Notes under the pieces: generated by a model
The model's input: only the letters and a program-made list of their open reading frames with translations
Told to the model about the DNA's origin: nothing
Databases searched by the model: none
Shown: positions 1 through 7,677 of the stretch, piece by piece
Layout: each line of letters starts with the position of its first letter
Position numbering within the stretch: position 1 is the first letter of the stretch
NCBI GenBank assembly: GCA_031285965.1
Contig: JAITVD010000052.1
Coordinates: forward strand, 26,410 to 90,409
Source of the DNA: Azoarcus sp.
GTDB taxonomy: Bacteria; Pseudomonadota; Gammaproteobacteria; Burkholderiales; Rhodocyclaceae
Direction: 5' to 3'
Length of the DNA: 64,000 bases
Position numbers and translations under genes: made by a program

Positions 1-759
1 TCATGGAAAATCGAAGTTCTGGCGGGTTTTGCCAGCGCCATTTTCCTGCTCGGCATCGCGGCAATGATGGTGGCCGGTTCAGTGGAGCGGATTATTTCGC
101 CGCAGCCCATCCATTACCGCGAAGCCATGCTGGTGGCCGTGCTTGGGCTGGCGGTCAACCTTGTCTGCGCGTTCATCCTTGGTCACGCCCAGCACGAACA
201 CGGTCACGAACACGGACATGATCCGCATCACCACGCGCACGAACATACCGCCCATCATGACCTCAACATGAAATCGGCCTACATCCACGTCATCACGGAT
301 GCTTTCACCTCCGTGCTGGCCATTGCCGCGCTGGTGTTCGGATGGCTCTATGGATGGGACTGGTTCGACCCAGCGGCGGGCATCGTCGGCGCTGTCGTGG
401 TCGCCGTCTGGGCAAAAGGGCTTATCGTGGAAACCGGAAAAGTATTGCTGGACAGGGAAATGGATCATCCGGTCGTCCTTGAAATCATGGAATCCATCGA
501 GACGGCGGATACGCGCATTAACGACCTGCACGTCTGGCGCGTGGGCAAAAACGCCTACTCCTGCGCCATTGCCGCCATTACCCACGACACGGCGATAACG
601 CCCGCCGCGCTCCGGGCGCGGCTTGCGCCCCATACGGAAATCGTCCACTCGACCATTGAGCTTTCGTTTTGCGATCAGGGGCGCTCGAACAACGCCACCG
701 ATTCCACGTGCGAGGTCTGCGCAAACATGTTGATGACGCCCGCGCCCCGCAAAACATAG
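1..759 (+). CDS. Cation diffusion facilitator metal exporter (DmeF/CzcD type), 5' end outside window
   Basis: An open frame enters from base 1, so the N-terminus is missing; about 252 codons remain. It shows several membrane segments, a long His-rich cytoplasmic loop (alternating H-E/H-G/H-D around codons 61-81), the family segment DLNMKSAYIHVITDA with metal-site H and D, and a C-terminal soluble domain containing DLHVWRVG. These are hallmarks of CDF proton antiporters that export Zn, Co or Ni from the cytoplasm; the His-rich loop is like that of DmeF, but metal specificity cannot be read from sequence. The last 28 codons run antisense through the 3' end of rlmD and look unlike the family, so they may be an accidental tail. 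Confidence 0.9.
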   Translation, partial: SWKIEVLAGFASAIFLLGIAAMMVAGSVERIISPQPIHYREAMLVAVLGLAVNLVCAFILGHAQHEHGHEHGHDPHHHAHEHTAHHDLNMKSAYIHVITDAFTSVLAIAALVFGWLYGWDWFDPAAGIVGAVVVAVWAKGLIVETGKVLLDREMDHPVVLEIMESIETADTRINDLHVWRVGKNAYSCAIAAITHDTAITPAALRARLAPHTEIVHSTIELSFCDQGRSNNATDSTCEVCANMLMTPAPRKT

Positions 760-1991
760 CCCTTTTCCCTCACCAGCACGGCGGCGTCCCGAGCGAGCGT
801 TGCGGGATTGCACGACACATAAACGATGCGGCGCGGGTCGCTGCCCATCTCGATGGACTTTGCCACGGCAATCGCGCCTTCACGCGGCGGGTCAAGGAGA
901 AGTTTGTCAAAAGCGCCAAGCGCGGCAAAACTGTCCTCTGTCGTCTCGAACAGGTCAGCGGCATGAAACACCGCCCGCTCGGCCAGACCGTTGGCGCGGG
1001 CATTCGCCGTCGCTCGCGCCGCCATTGCCGCGCTGCCCTCCATGCCCACCACCGACGCGCCCTGCCGCGCAATCGGCAAGGCGAAATTGCCAAGGCCGCA
1101 AAACAGGTCGCCAATGCGCTCTCCCGGCGCGGGGTCGAGCAACTGCATGGCACGGTGCACCAGCAAGCGGTTAGCGTGGACATTGACCTGCGTGAAATCG
1201 CCGGGACGGTGCGCCACGCGCACATCGAATTCAGGCAAGGAATAATAAATAAGCTCGCTATCGTCGCCCATCAATGGCCGTGCGCTCGAAGGCTGGCCGG
1301 GCTGCCCCCAGACCGACACTTCTTCCGCCTCGGCAAACGAGCGCAGGCGTTTCAAATCCGCCCCCGAAAACGGAAGAAGATGGCGAAAAACAAGCACGGT
1401 GACAGGTTCCCTGCCCTCACATTCGCCCATCACCAGTTCAACTTGCGGAACCCGGTCGGCAATCGAAAGCCCTTCCACCAGCGTCCGCAAGCGGGGCAGC
1501 ATCGCGGACACATGCGGCGGCAATACGGGGCAAACCGAAAGGTCGGCGATATAGCTCGAATTTTTTTCGTGAAATCCGACCAGCACCCCGCCTTTGCTTG
1601 GAACCTTGCGCACGCCGAGACGGGCGCGTTGGCGATACCCCCACGCCTGCCCTGCCATTGCCGGATAAATAACTTCAGGGCGAAGCCGGGCGATGTGCCA
1701 GAAGGCATCTTCCATCACCCGTTGCTTTACCGCCGCCTGCGCCGCAAAGTCGAGATGCTGGTTCGAGCAGCCGCCGCACACGCCGAAATGCGGGCAGCGC
1801 GGCTGAACCCGTAACGCGCTCTCACGGAGAATACGCACGGCGCGAGCCTGTTCATATGTCGGGCGGCTGCGCAGGGTTTCGTACTCGACCGTCTCCCCCG
1901 GCAATGCGCCTTCCACAAACACTGCCTTGCCGTCCGCCCGCGCCACGCCACGGCCTTCAGCGTCAAGGGATTCAATCATGGCAATCGGCAT
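675..1991 (-). CDS. rlmD: 23S rRNA (uracil-1939-C5)-methyltransferase RlmD
   Basis: RlmD uses SAM to make m5U1939 in 23S rRNA. The protein has an N-terminal TRAM-like beta-barrel starting at IESLDAEGRGVA, the iron-sulfur cysteines CPHFGVCGGC plus a later SVCP cysteine, a Rossmann SAM site (DLFCGLGNFALPIA), and the catalytic YVSCNPATLARD block near the C-terminus. The open frame continues to a GTG at 2054, but the conserved part begins just after the ATG at 1991, giving 438 aa, normal for the family. Initiation could also be at 1979. It converges on the CDF gene with an 85-bp tail-to-tail overlap. Confidence 0.93.
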   Translation of the reverse strand: MPIAMIESLDAEGRGVARADGKAVFVEGALPGETVEYETLRSRPTYEQARAVRILRESALRVQPRCPHFGVCGGCSNQHLDFAAQAAVKQRVMEDAFWHIARLRPEVIYPAMAGQAWGYRQRARLGVRKVPSKGGVLVGFHEKNSSYIADLSVCPVLPPHVSAMLPRLRTLVEGLSIADRVPQVELVMGECEGREPVTVLVFRHLLPFSGADLKRLRSFAEAEEVSVWGQPGQPSSARPLMGDDSELIYYSLPEFDVRVAHRPGDFTQVNVHANRLLVHRAMQLLDPAPGERIGDLFCGLGNFALPIARQGASVVGMEGSAAMAARATANARANGLAERAVFHAADLFETTEDSFAALGAFDKLLLDPPREGAIAVAKSIEMGSDPRRIVYVSCNPATLARDAAVLVREKGYVLRGAGVINMFAQTSHVESVALFERP

Positions 1992-2124
1992 CTGCGTCCA
2001 TTGCCATTTTTGGCAAGCATCAATAAGGGAGCGCCGGATTGTATCTTCCGGCACGGCAAATCACCAATGCGCGTCCCGGCTCGTCAAATGGCTTGTTTTG
2101 CGCATCCGGCGGACAAGGACACCA

Positions 2125-2685
2125 TCAGGAAACAAAAAGCGCCGCTGCCCCAAGCGCGGCAAAAAGCAGCGCCGCCACGACGCGGATTGTTTTCACGGGC
2201 AGCTTCTCGCCCAAGCGCCCGCCGACGAACACCGCCGGAACATCGGCAATGAGCATCCCCAAGGTCGTGCCCGCCACGACCAGCAGCGGCGAGCCGTATT
2301 GAGCCGCCAGCGCCACAGTGGCAATCTGTGTTTTATCCGCCATTTCGGCGATGAAAAAGCTGATAAATGTTGTAACAAATACGCCATGACGCGCCACCGT
2401 ACCTAGCTCTTCCCCATCGAGGCGATCTGGCACGAGCACCCACACCGCCATAGCGAGGAAAGACAGCCCCAGCACCCAGCGCAGGATTCCAGCGTCGATG
2501 AGGCTGGCCGCCAACGCGCCGACCGCGCCCGCCAGACCATGATTCACCAACGTCGCGCACAGGATGCCCAGCACGATAGGCCACGTTTTTCTGAAACGCG
2601 CCGCCAGCACGAGCGCCAGAAGCTGGGTCTTGTCGCCGATTTCGGCTAAGGCGACGACTCCCGTGGAAACAAGGAATTCGTTCAT
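2125..2685 (-). CDS. GDT1/TMEM165 (UPF0016) family cation transporter, probable Mn2+ exporter
   Basis: An integral membrane protein of 186 aa with six predicted helices in two homologous halves. Each half carries the family signature: AEIGDKTQ in the first and AEMADKTQ in the second. Acidic residues of these motifs bind the transported cation. Bacterial members such as MneA export manganese; the substrate here is inferred from family only. The ATG at 2685 overlaps the stop of the upstream sirtuin gene (ATGA), so the two are translationally coupled. No yybP-ykoY riboswitch space exists because of that overlap. Confidence 0.88.
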   Translation of the reverse strand: MNEFLVSTGVVALAEIGDKTQLLALVLAARFRKTWPIVLGILCATLVNHGLAGAVGALAASLIDAGILRWVLGLSFLAMAVWVLVPDRLDGEELGTVARHGVFVTTFISFFIAEMADKTQIATVALAAQYGSPLLVVAGTTLGMLIADVPAVFVGGRLGEKLPVKTIRVVAALLFAALGAAALFVS

Positions 2686-3467
2686 TTGCTTGGCGGCTGC
2701 GGATGCAGGCAATCCCAGAGCGCCGACAACGCCTGCGCCGCGCCCATTTTCAGGCGATAGGAAACGATGGCGCTCACTTCAGTTTCGCCGGGATTGATTT
2801 CTACCGACGCAACGCCGTTCTGACGCGCCCACCACACCGGATGGGCAATGTAAGGAAAAACGCTGGTCGTGCCGACGGAAACCACAAGGTCAGGCTCATC
2901 TTCCATGACCCGCGCCAATTGCCCAAGCGCCAGTTGGGGCAGCATTTCCCCGAAAAGCACCACGTCAGGGCGCAGCGGCTTGGCACATTCGGGACATATC
3001 GGCGGTAGCGCAAGCCCCGCGTAATCCTCCACTTCGCGCTCATAACCGCAGGCGGCGCACAGCAGCCGATGCACGGTTCCGTGGATTTCAATCAGATTTT
3101 TCGTCCCGGCTTTGCGGTGCAGACTGTCGATATTCTGGGTCAGCACCCACAGGGCGGGTTTTTCCTTTTCAAACGCAGCAATCAGGCGGTGCGCGGCATT
3201 CGGTTCGGCTCCCCGGCAGTTGCTTTCAATTTGCCCGATATAGCGCCAAGTGACTTCGGGCCGACGCGCCAGCATCCGCCCGGAAAGCGCCTCCTCGATT
3301 GGCAAGCCCTCTTCCGTTAGGCGGTCGTTATAAAGCCCGCCGATGCCCCGATAAGTCGGCAAGCCGGAATCCGCCGAAATGCCCGCGCCAGTAATGAACA
3401 GCGGTCGCCGCGCACGGTCGAGCAAAGCCGCGACCTCGCCGAACATCGCCCCGGATGGGTCAATCAT
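2682..3467 (-). CDS. cobB: Sirtuin NAD-dependent protein deacylase (CobB/SIR2 family)
   Basis: SIR2 enzymes remove acyl groups from lysine using NAD+. Visible motifs are GAGISADSGLPTYRG (NAD pocket), TQNID, the catalytic His in EIHGTVHRLLC, and four zinc cysteines in the pairs LCAAC and CPEC. The protein is 261 aa and sits in the cytoplasm. It lacks the Tyr/Arg pair placed as in typical CobB desuccinylases as far as I can judge, so acyl preference is left open. Its stop codon overlaps the start of the GDT1-family transporter, making a two-gene unit. Confidence 0.9.
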   Translation of the reverse strand: MIDPSGAMFGEVAALLDRARRPLFITGAGISADSGLPTYRGIGGLYNDRLTEEGLPIEEALSGRMLARRPEVTWRYIGQIESNCRGAEPNAAHRLIAAFEKEKPALWVLTQNIDSLHRKAGTKNLIEIHGTVHRLLCAACGYEREVEDYAGLALPPICPECAKPLRPDVVLFGEMLPQLALGQLARVMEDEPDLVVSVGTTSVFPYIAHPVWWARQNGVASVEINPGETEVSAIVSYRLKMGAAQALSALWDCLHPQPPSK

Positions 3468-3490
3468 TGCTGCTTCTCCAGCCGTTCCAT

Positions 3491-4150
3491 TCAGTTCTTT
3501 TTGGGGGCGGGCTTTGATGATGTGATTTCGAGATATTGGCGATGGTCTGCATCGAAACGCTGCCGCAGGCTGTCGCGCTCATTGACCTTTCTTTCAATGG
3601 CCGCCCGCGCCCGCGCCAATTCCTCGTCAGCGTAGCCGATTGCCTTTCTCAGATCAGGCGAAACGGGTTTCCCCCCCAGCGCGGCCTGCTCGTCATCAAG
3701 GCTCTTGCGGCGGGCGGAGAGCTTTTCCTCTTCGGCGCGGAGCGCCCCGATGGACTTGTCCAGTCCGGCAATTTCATGGTCACGGTGCTGGACGAGCGCC
3801 TCCAGCGAGGCATATCTTTCCAGCAGCGCCTCATCCTGACGTTTTTTCTTGAGAGCCTCTTTCCGCGCCTCTTCCTGCTGGCGAGCCAATTCCCTGCGAC
3901 GGGCGCTCTCCTCCGGCGTGGGCGGAGCGTCTTCCCGGTGGACAACGATGCCGTTTCTCTTTTCGACCCAGGCGCGGCCATAGCATTCTTTCGGCAGGGT
4001 ATCGCCGTATACCGCCCGCCCGTGAACTTCGCAACTGAACACTCTCATCACCTTGCCCGGTTGCGCGTCAGCGGCAAACGACAAAGCCGCCAGCGCGGCG
4101 GCGGCAATCGCGTTCCGAAGAAAATCACCGTACCGCATCATGTGTTCCAT
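3491..4150 (-). CDS. Secreted DUF4124-like protein with long coiled coil
   Basis: A cleavable signal peptide ([18 protein letters not shown]) is followed by a short Cys-containing beta domain, [20 protein letters not shown], that resembles DUF4124, common in betaproteobacterial periplasmic proteins. After that comes a highly charged helical region, mostly E/K/R/A with heptad spacing, running to the C-terminus. Function is unknown. The start is uncertain among ATGs at 4156, 4150, 4141 and 4138; all lie at or inside the end of pyrE, so translation is probably coupled to pyrE. At 4150 the protein has 219 aa. Confidence 0.7.
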   Translation of the reverse strand: MEHMMRYGDFLRNAIAAAALAALSFAADAQPGKVMRVFSCEVHGRAVYGDTLPKECYGRAWVEKRNGIVVHREDAPPTPEESARRRELARQQEEARKEALKKKRQDEALLERYASLEALVQHRDHEIAGLDKSIGALRAEEEKLSARRKSLDDEQAALGGKPVSPDLRKAIGYADEELARARAAIERKVNERDSLRQRFDADHRQYLEITSSKPAPKKN

Positions 4151-4775
4151 AGACATCCCGATACGCCTGAACGGCTGCGAGATGGGTTTCAAGTTCCGGC
4201 GTATCGGCCAAATAAGCAATCAGGTCTTTGAGCGTTGCGACCGGCACGACCGGAATGCCGTAATGTTCCTCGACTTCCCGCACGGCGGAAATATCCCCTT
4301 GCCCCCGCTCCATGCGGTCCAGCGCAATGAGCAGCCCAGCCGGTTCCGCCCCATGCTTGCGGATAATACCTATCGATTCCCGCACCGAAGTGCCCGCTGA
4401 AATCACATCGTCGAGCACCAGCACCCGCCCTTTGAGCGGCGCACCGACCAACGTGCCGCCTTCGCCGTGGTCTTTTGCTTCCTTGCGGTTGAAAGCGAAC
4501 GGCACGTTCACGCCCTCCCCCGCCAAGCGCATCGCTGTTCCGGCCACCAGCGGGATGCCCTTGTAGGCCGGCCCAAAAAGCATATCGAACGCCACGCCGG
4601 AACCGAGAATCGCACGGGCATAGAATCCGCACAGGTCATTGAACGAATCTCCGTCGTCAAATAGGCCCGCATTAAAAAAATAAGGCGAAGCACGTCCAGC
4701 CTTGGTCACAAACGAGCCGAAGCGTAACACGCCCTTGCGGCAGGAAAGCTCTATGAAATCACGGCTGAATGACAT
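4125..4775 (-). CDS. pyrE: Orotate phosphoribosyltransferase
   Basis: PyrE joins orotate and PRPP to give orotidine-5'-phosphate in pyrimidine synthesis. The PRPP-binding loop [17 protein letters not shown] and the substrate segment [11 protein letters not shown] are both clear. Starting at the ATG at 4775 (preceded by CAGGGG) the protein is 216 aa, typical for the proteobacterial enzyme; the frame extends 10 codons further upstream without a supporting site. It is divergent from the exonuclease III gene, with about 60 bp between the two starts for both promoters. Confidence 0.96.
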   Translation of the reverse strand: MSFSRDFIELSCRKGVLRFGSFVTKAGRASPYFFNAGLFDDGDSFNDLCGFYARAILGSGVAFDMLFGPAYKGIPLVAGTAMRLAGEGVNVPFAFNRKEAKDHGEGGTLVGAPLKGRVLVLDDVISAGTSVRESIGIIRKHGAEPAGLLIALDRMERGQGDISAVREVEEHYGIPVVPVATLKDLIAYLADTPELETHLAAVQAYRDVYGTHDAVR

Positions 4776-4836
4776 ATGACCCCTGTTTTTTGTGCGGTGT
4801 CGCACATTATACTGGCTTCAATTTTCAGGAAAGGGC

Positions 4837-5619
4837 ATGGCGAGAATTGTCACCGCTAATCTTAATGGCATCCGCTCGGCAGCTCGCAAAGGTTTTTTTG
4901 ACTGGCTTGCGACACTTGATGCCGACATCGTTTGCGTTCAGGAACTCAAAGCCCAAGCTGGGGACATCTCCCCTGAAATGCACAATTTCGATAGGCTGAA
5001 AGGCTGGTTCCATTGCGCCGCAAAGAAAGGATACAGCGGCGTCGGGCTTTACAGCCGACACCACCCCCTGCGCGTCATCGAAGGGCTTGGCATGCCCGAC
5101 ATCGACGAGGAAGGACGATACCTGCAACTTGATTTCGAGGCGCTGTCCGTCGTCTCGCTCTATCTCCCTTCTGGTTCCAGTTCTCCCGAACGGCAAGCGG
5201 CAAAATTCAGTTTCATGGAACGTTTTCTGCCGCATCTGGCAAAACTTGCTGCCAATGGTCGCGAATGTGTGGTCTGCGGCGACTGGAACATCGCGCACCG
5301 TGAAATCGACCTTAAGAATTGGAAAAGCAACCAGAAAAACTCCGGCTTTTTGCCCGAAGAACGCGCTTGGCTTTCAAGCGTCCTCGGCGAACTGGGCTGG
5401 GTCGATGTCTATCGGCGACTCTATCCCGAAGCAGGCGGAGAAGGCTATACATGGTGGTCGAACCGGGGACAGGCATGGATCAAAAACGTTGGCTGGCGCA
5501 TCGACTATCAGCTTGCCACCCCGATGGTCGCGGCACAGGCGCTTAAAGCGGCTGTGTACAAAACCCAACGCTTTTCGGATCACGCGCCGCTTGTCATTGA
5601 TTACGGATTTGAACTGTAA
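4837..5619 (+). CDS. xth: Exodeoxyribonuclease III / AP endonuclease
   Basis: This is a member of the EEP nuclease family that cleaves abasic sites and degrades DNA 3' to 5'. The motifs are in order: TANLNGIRSA, QELKAQ (metal-binding Glu), GDWNIAH (Asp/Asn), and the terminal SDHAPLVIDY (catalytic Asp-His). The ATG at 4837 follows AGGAAAGGG; the 15 codons upstream in the open frame lack homologous content. The protein is 260 aa, as expected for XthA-type enzymes. Confidence 0.95.
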   Translation: MARIVTANLNGIRSAARKGFFDWLATLDADIVCVQELKAQAGDISPEMHNFDRLKGWFHCAAKKGYSGVGLYSRHHPLRVIEGLGMPDIDEEGRYLQLDFEALSVVSLYLPSGSSSPERQAAKFSFMERFLPHLAKLAANGRECVVCGDWNIAHREIDLKNWKSNQKNSGFLPEERAWLSSVLGELGWVDVYRRLYPEAGGEGYTWWSNRGQAWIKNVGWRIDYQLATPMVAAQALKAAVYKTQRFSDHAPLVIDYGFEL

Positions 5620-5717
5620 ATCGCAGTGAGATAAAGCGTTTCCCGCCCGCCGCGTTCGCCCCGCAGCGGCTACAATTCCACGTTTTCAGCATGGAACCGT
5701 TTCCGACGGAACAAACA

Positions 5718-6794
5718 ATGCCTGCCGTCCAAATCGAAAATCTCAATATCCGCTCCATAGACCATATGCCCTCGCCGGAGGAAATCAAAGCGCAGGTGGC
5801 GCTGGACGATGATGCGGCGGCGACGGTGGCGGCAGGGCGACAGGCGTTCATCGACATTCTCGACCGACGGGATGCGCGGCTGTTCGTCATCGTTGGCCCC
5901 TGCTCCATCCATGACCCCGTTGCGGGTCTCGATTACGCTCGGCGGTTGCGCGCGCTGGCGGATGAAGTGGCGGGCACGCTGATGCTGGCGATGCGCGTGT
6001 ATTTCGAGAAGCCGCGCACCGCCGTTGGCTGGAAAGGCTTCATCAACGACCCTTGCATGGACGATTCTTTTCGCATCGACGTGGGCATGGAAAAGGCGCG
6101 GCATTTTCTGCGCGAAATCTCGCGCATTGGGTTGCCTATCGCCACCGAGGCGCTCGACCCCATCGCGCCCCAGTATTACGGCGACCTCATTTCCTGGACG
6201 GCCATCGGGGCGCGGACTTCCGAATCGCAGACCCACCGTGAAATGGCCTCCGGCCTCTCGACGCCGGTCGGCTTCAAGAACACGACCGATGGCGATATGG
6301 CGGCGGCCATCAACGCCATTCTCTCGGCGGCGAACCCTCACAGTTTTCTGGGCTTGAACGCCAAGGGCGAGTCAGCCATCGTGCGCACGCGGGGCAACCC
6401 GCACGGCCATATCGTGCTGCGCGGCGGAGAACGCCCCAATTACGATTCCGTCTCCGTCTCCTATGCCGAACAGGCGCTTGCCAAGGCGGGGCTGCCCCGC
6501 AACATCGTCATCGACTGCTCTCACGGCAATTCATGGAAACGCCCCGAAATGCAGCCTCTGGTGATGAAAGACGTTATCAACCAGATACGTGACGGCAACC
6601 AGTCTATCGTTGGGCTAATGGTGGAGAGCAACCTCGTGGCGGGCAACCAGCCCATCCCCGCCGACCTGTCGCAGCTCAAATACGGCTGTTCCGTTACGGA
6701 TGCCTGTGTCGGATGGGAAACCACCGTCGAGATGCTCCGCTCCGCTGATGCGGTTTTGCGCGAAACGATTGGGACGCGGGGCAAGCCCGAATGA
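5718..6794 (+). CDS. aroG: 3-deoxy-7-phosphoheptulonate synthase, class I (AroG type)
   Basis: Condenses PEP and erythrose-4-phosphate, the first step of the shikimate pathway. Strong family blocks are VGPCSIHDP, MRVYFEKPRTAVGWKG, GARTSESQ.HRE, GFKNTTDG and VMVES-like GLMVESNLVAGNQ. With the ATG at 5718 the protein is 358 aa; an ATG at 5691 in frame is possible but less well placed. Feedback specificity (Phe/Tyr/Trp) is not assigned. The 3' end overlaps serB by 4 bp. A TACAAT hexamer at 5671-5676 could be its -10 element, but no good -35 is seen. Confidence 0.95.
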   Translation: MPAVQIENLNIRSIDHMPSPEEIKAQVALDDDAAATVAAGRQAFIDILDRRDARLFVIVGPCSIHDPVAGLDYARRLRALADEVAGTLMLAMRVYFEKPRTAVGWKGFINDPCMDDSFRIDVGMEKARHFLREISRIGLPIATEALDPIAPQYYGDLISWTAIGARTSESQTHREMASGLSTPVGFKNTTDGDMAAAINAILSAANPHSFLGLNAKGESAIVRTRGNPHGHIVLRGGERPNYDSVSVSYAEQALAKAGLPRNIVIDCSHGNSWKRPEMQPLVMKDVINQIRDGNQSIVGLMVESNLVAGNQPIPADLSQLKYGCSVTDACVGWETTVEMLRSADAVLRETIGTRGKPE

Positions 6795-7630
6795 ACCTGC
6801 TCGTTCAGGGCAACGCGTTGGTGCCTTTCGTTCTTCGATCATTGGCTCGGCTCACCGGCACGGATGGCTACGAGCTGATCGACGGCTGCGCATGTCGGTT
6901 TGATGGAAAAAACCGTTCGCAAATCGCGGACGAAGTGGCCCGCCTCTGCGCGGACAACGCGCTTGATTGGGCTTGGATACCCAAAGAGCGACGCTTGTCC
7001 GATTTCGGGCTTTTCGTCACCGACATGGATTCCACCCTCATCAATATCGAGTGCATCGACGAAATCGCCGATATGCACGGGGTCAAGCGCGAGGTGGCCG
7101 CCATTACCGAATCGGCGATGCGCGGCGAAATCGACTTTCGCACTTCGCTAGAGCGCCGCGTCCGGCTGCTGGCCGGACTGCATGAGCAGGCGCTAGCAAA
7201 GGTCTACGCCAAGCGCCTGCGGCTCAATCCCGGCGTGGAATCTCTCATGGCAAGCCTCAAGGCTGCCAAGGTGCGAACCGCGCTCGTCTCCGGCGGTTTT
7301 GCTTATTTCACCGACCACATGCGGCGGAAACTGGGCTTTGATTATGCTTGGGCCAATGAATTGGAAGTCGTCGATGACCGCCTCACCGGAAAGCTGGTCG
7401 GCTCCATGCTCGACGCTCAAGCCAAGGCTGACCGCCTCACCGCGACCCGCGACGCTCTTGGCCTCGCTCCTGAGCAAGTTCTGTGCTGCGGGGACGGGGC
7501 GAACGATATTCCCATGTTCCGCGCTGCGGGCTTCGGCGTCGCCTACCGACCCAAACCCGCACTGCGCGAAATCGCCGACTGTTGCCTCGACCACGTCGGG
7601 CTGGAAGGCATTGCGCGGCTGTTTGCCTGA
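6791..7630 (+). CDS. serB: Phosphoserine phosphatase
   Basis: A HAD-superfamily hydrolase making L-serine from phosphoserine. Motif I is VTDMDSTLI (nucleophile D and acid D), motif II SGGFAYF, the motif III Lys is in AQAKADR, and motif IV is CGDGANDIPM. The family segment ECIDEIAD is also present. The N-terminal 75 residues form the short regulatory-like region usual in proteobacterial SerB. 279 aa. The start overlaps the aroG stop (ATGA), so the two genes are co-translated. Confidence 0.95.
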   Translation: MNLLVQGNALVPFVLRSLARLTGTDGYELIDGCACRFDGKNRSQIADEVARLCADNALDWAWIPKERRLSDFGLFVTDMDSTLINIECIDEIADMHGVKREVAAITESAMRGEIDFRTSLERRVRLLAGLHEQALAKVYAKRLRLNPGVESLMASLKAAKVRTALVSGGFAYFTDHMRRKLGFDYAWANELEVVDDRLTGKLVGSMLDAQAKADRLTATRDALGLAPEQVLCCGDGANDIPMFRAAGFGVAYRPKPALREIADCCLDHVGLEGIARLFA

Positions 7631-7640
7631 GAACCCGGCT

Positions 7641-7665
7641 CCCCCGCCCGCAAACGGGCGAGGGG
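7641..7665. terminator. Strong GC-rich inverted repeat between convergent serB and lipid synthase operon
   Basis: Arms CCCCCGCCCG and CGGGCGAGGGG flank a CAAA loop in the 47-bp gap between two convergent genes. It would fold into a very stable hairpin on either strand. No U-run follows, so it may be a REP-like palindromic repeat or a transcription block rather than a canonical intrinsic terminator. A related palindrome sits inside mfd. Confidence 0.5.
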
Positions 7666-7677
7666 CGCGGAATTCGG

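Noticed and set aside
2686-3490. Manganese riboswitch for the GDT1-type transporter
   Set aside because: The transporter start overlaps the preceding gene, leaving no untranslated leader.
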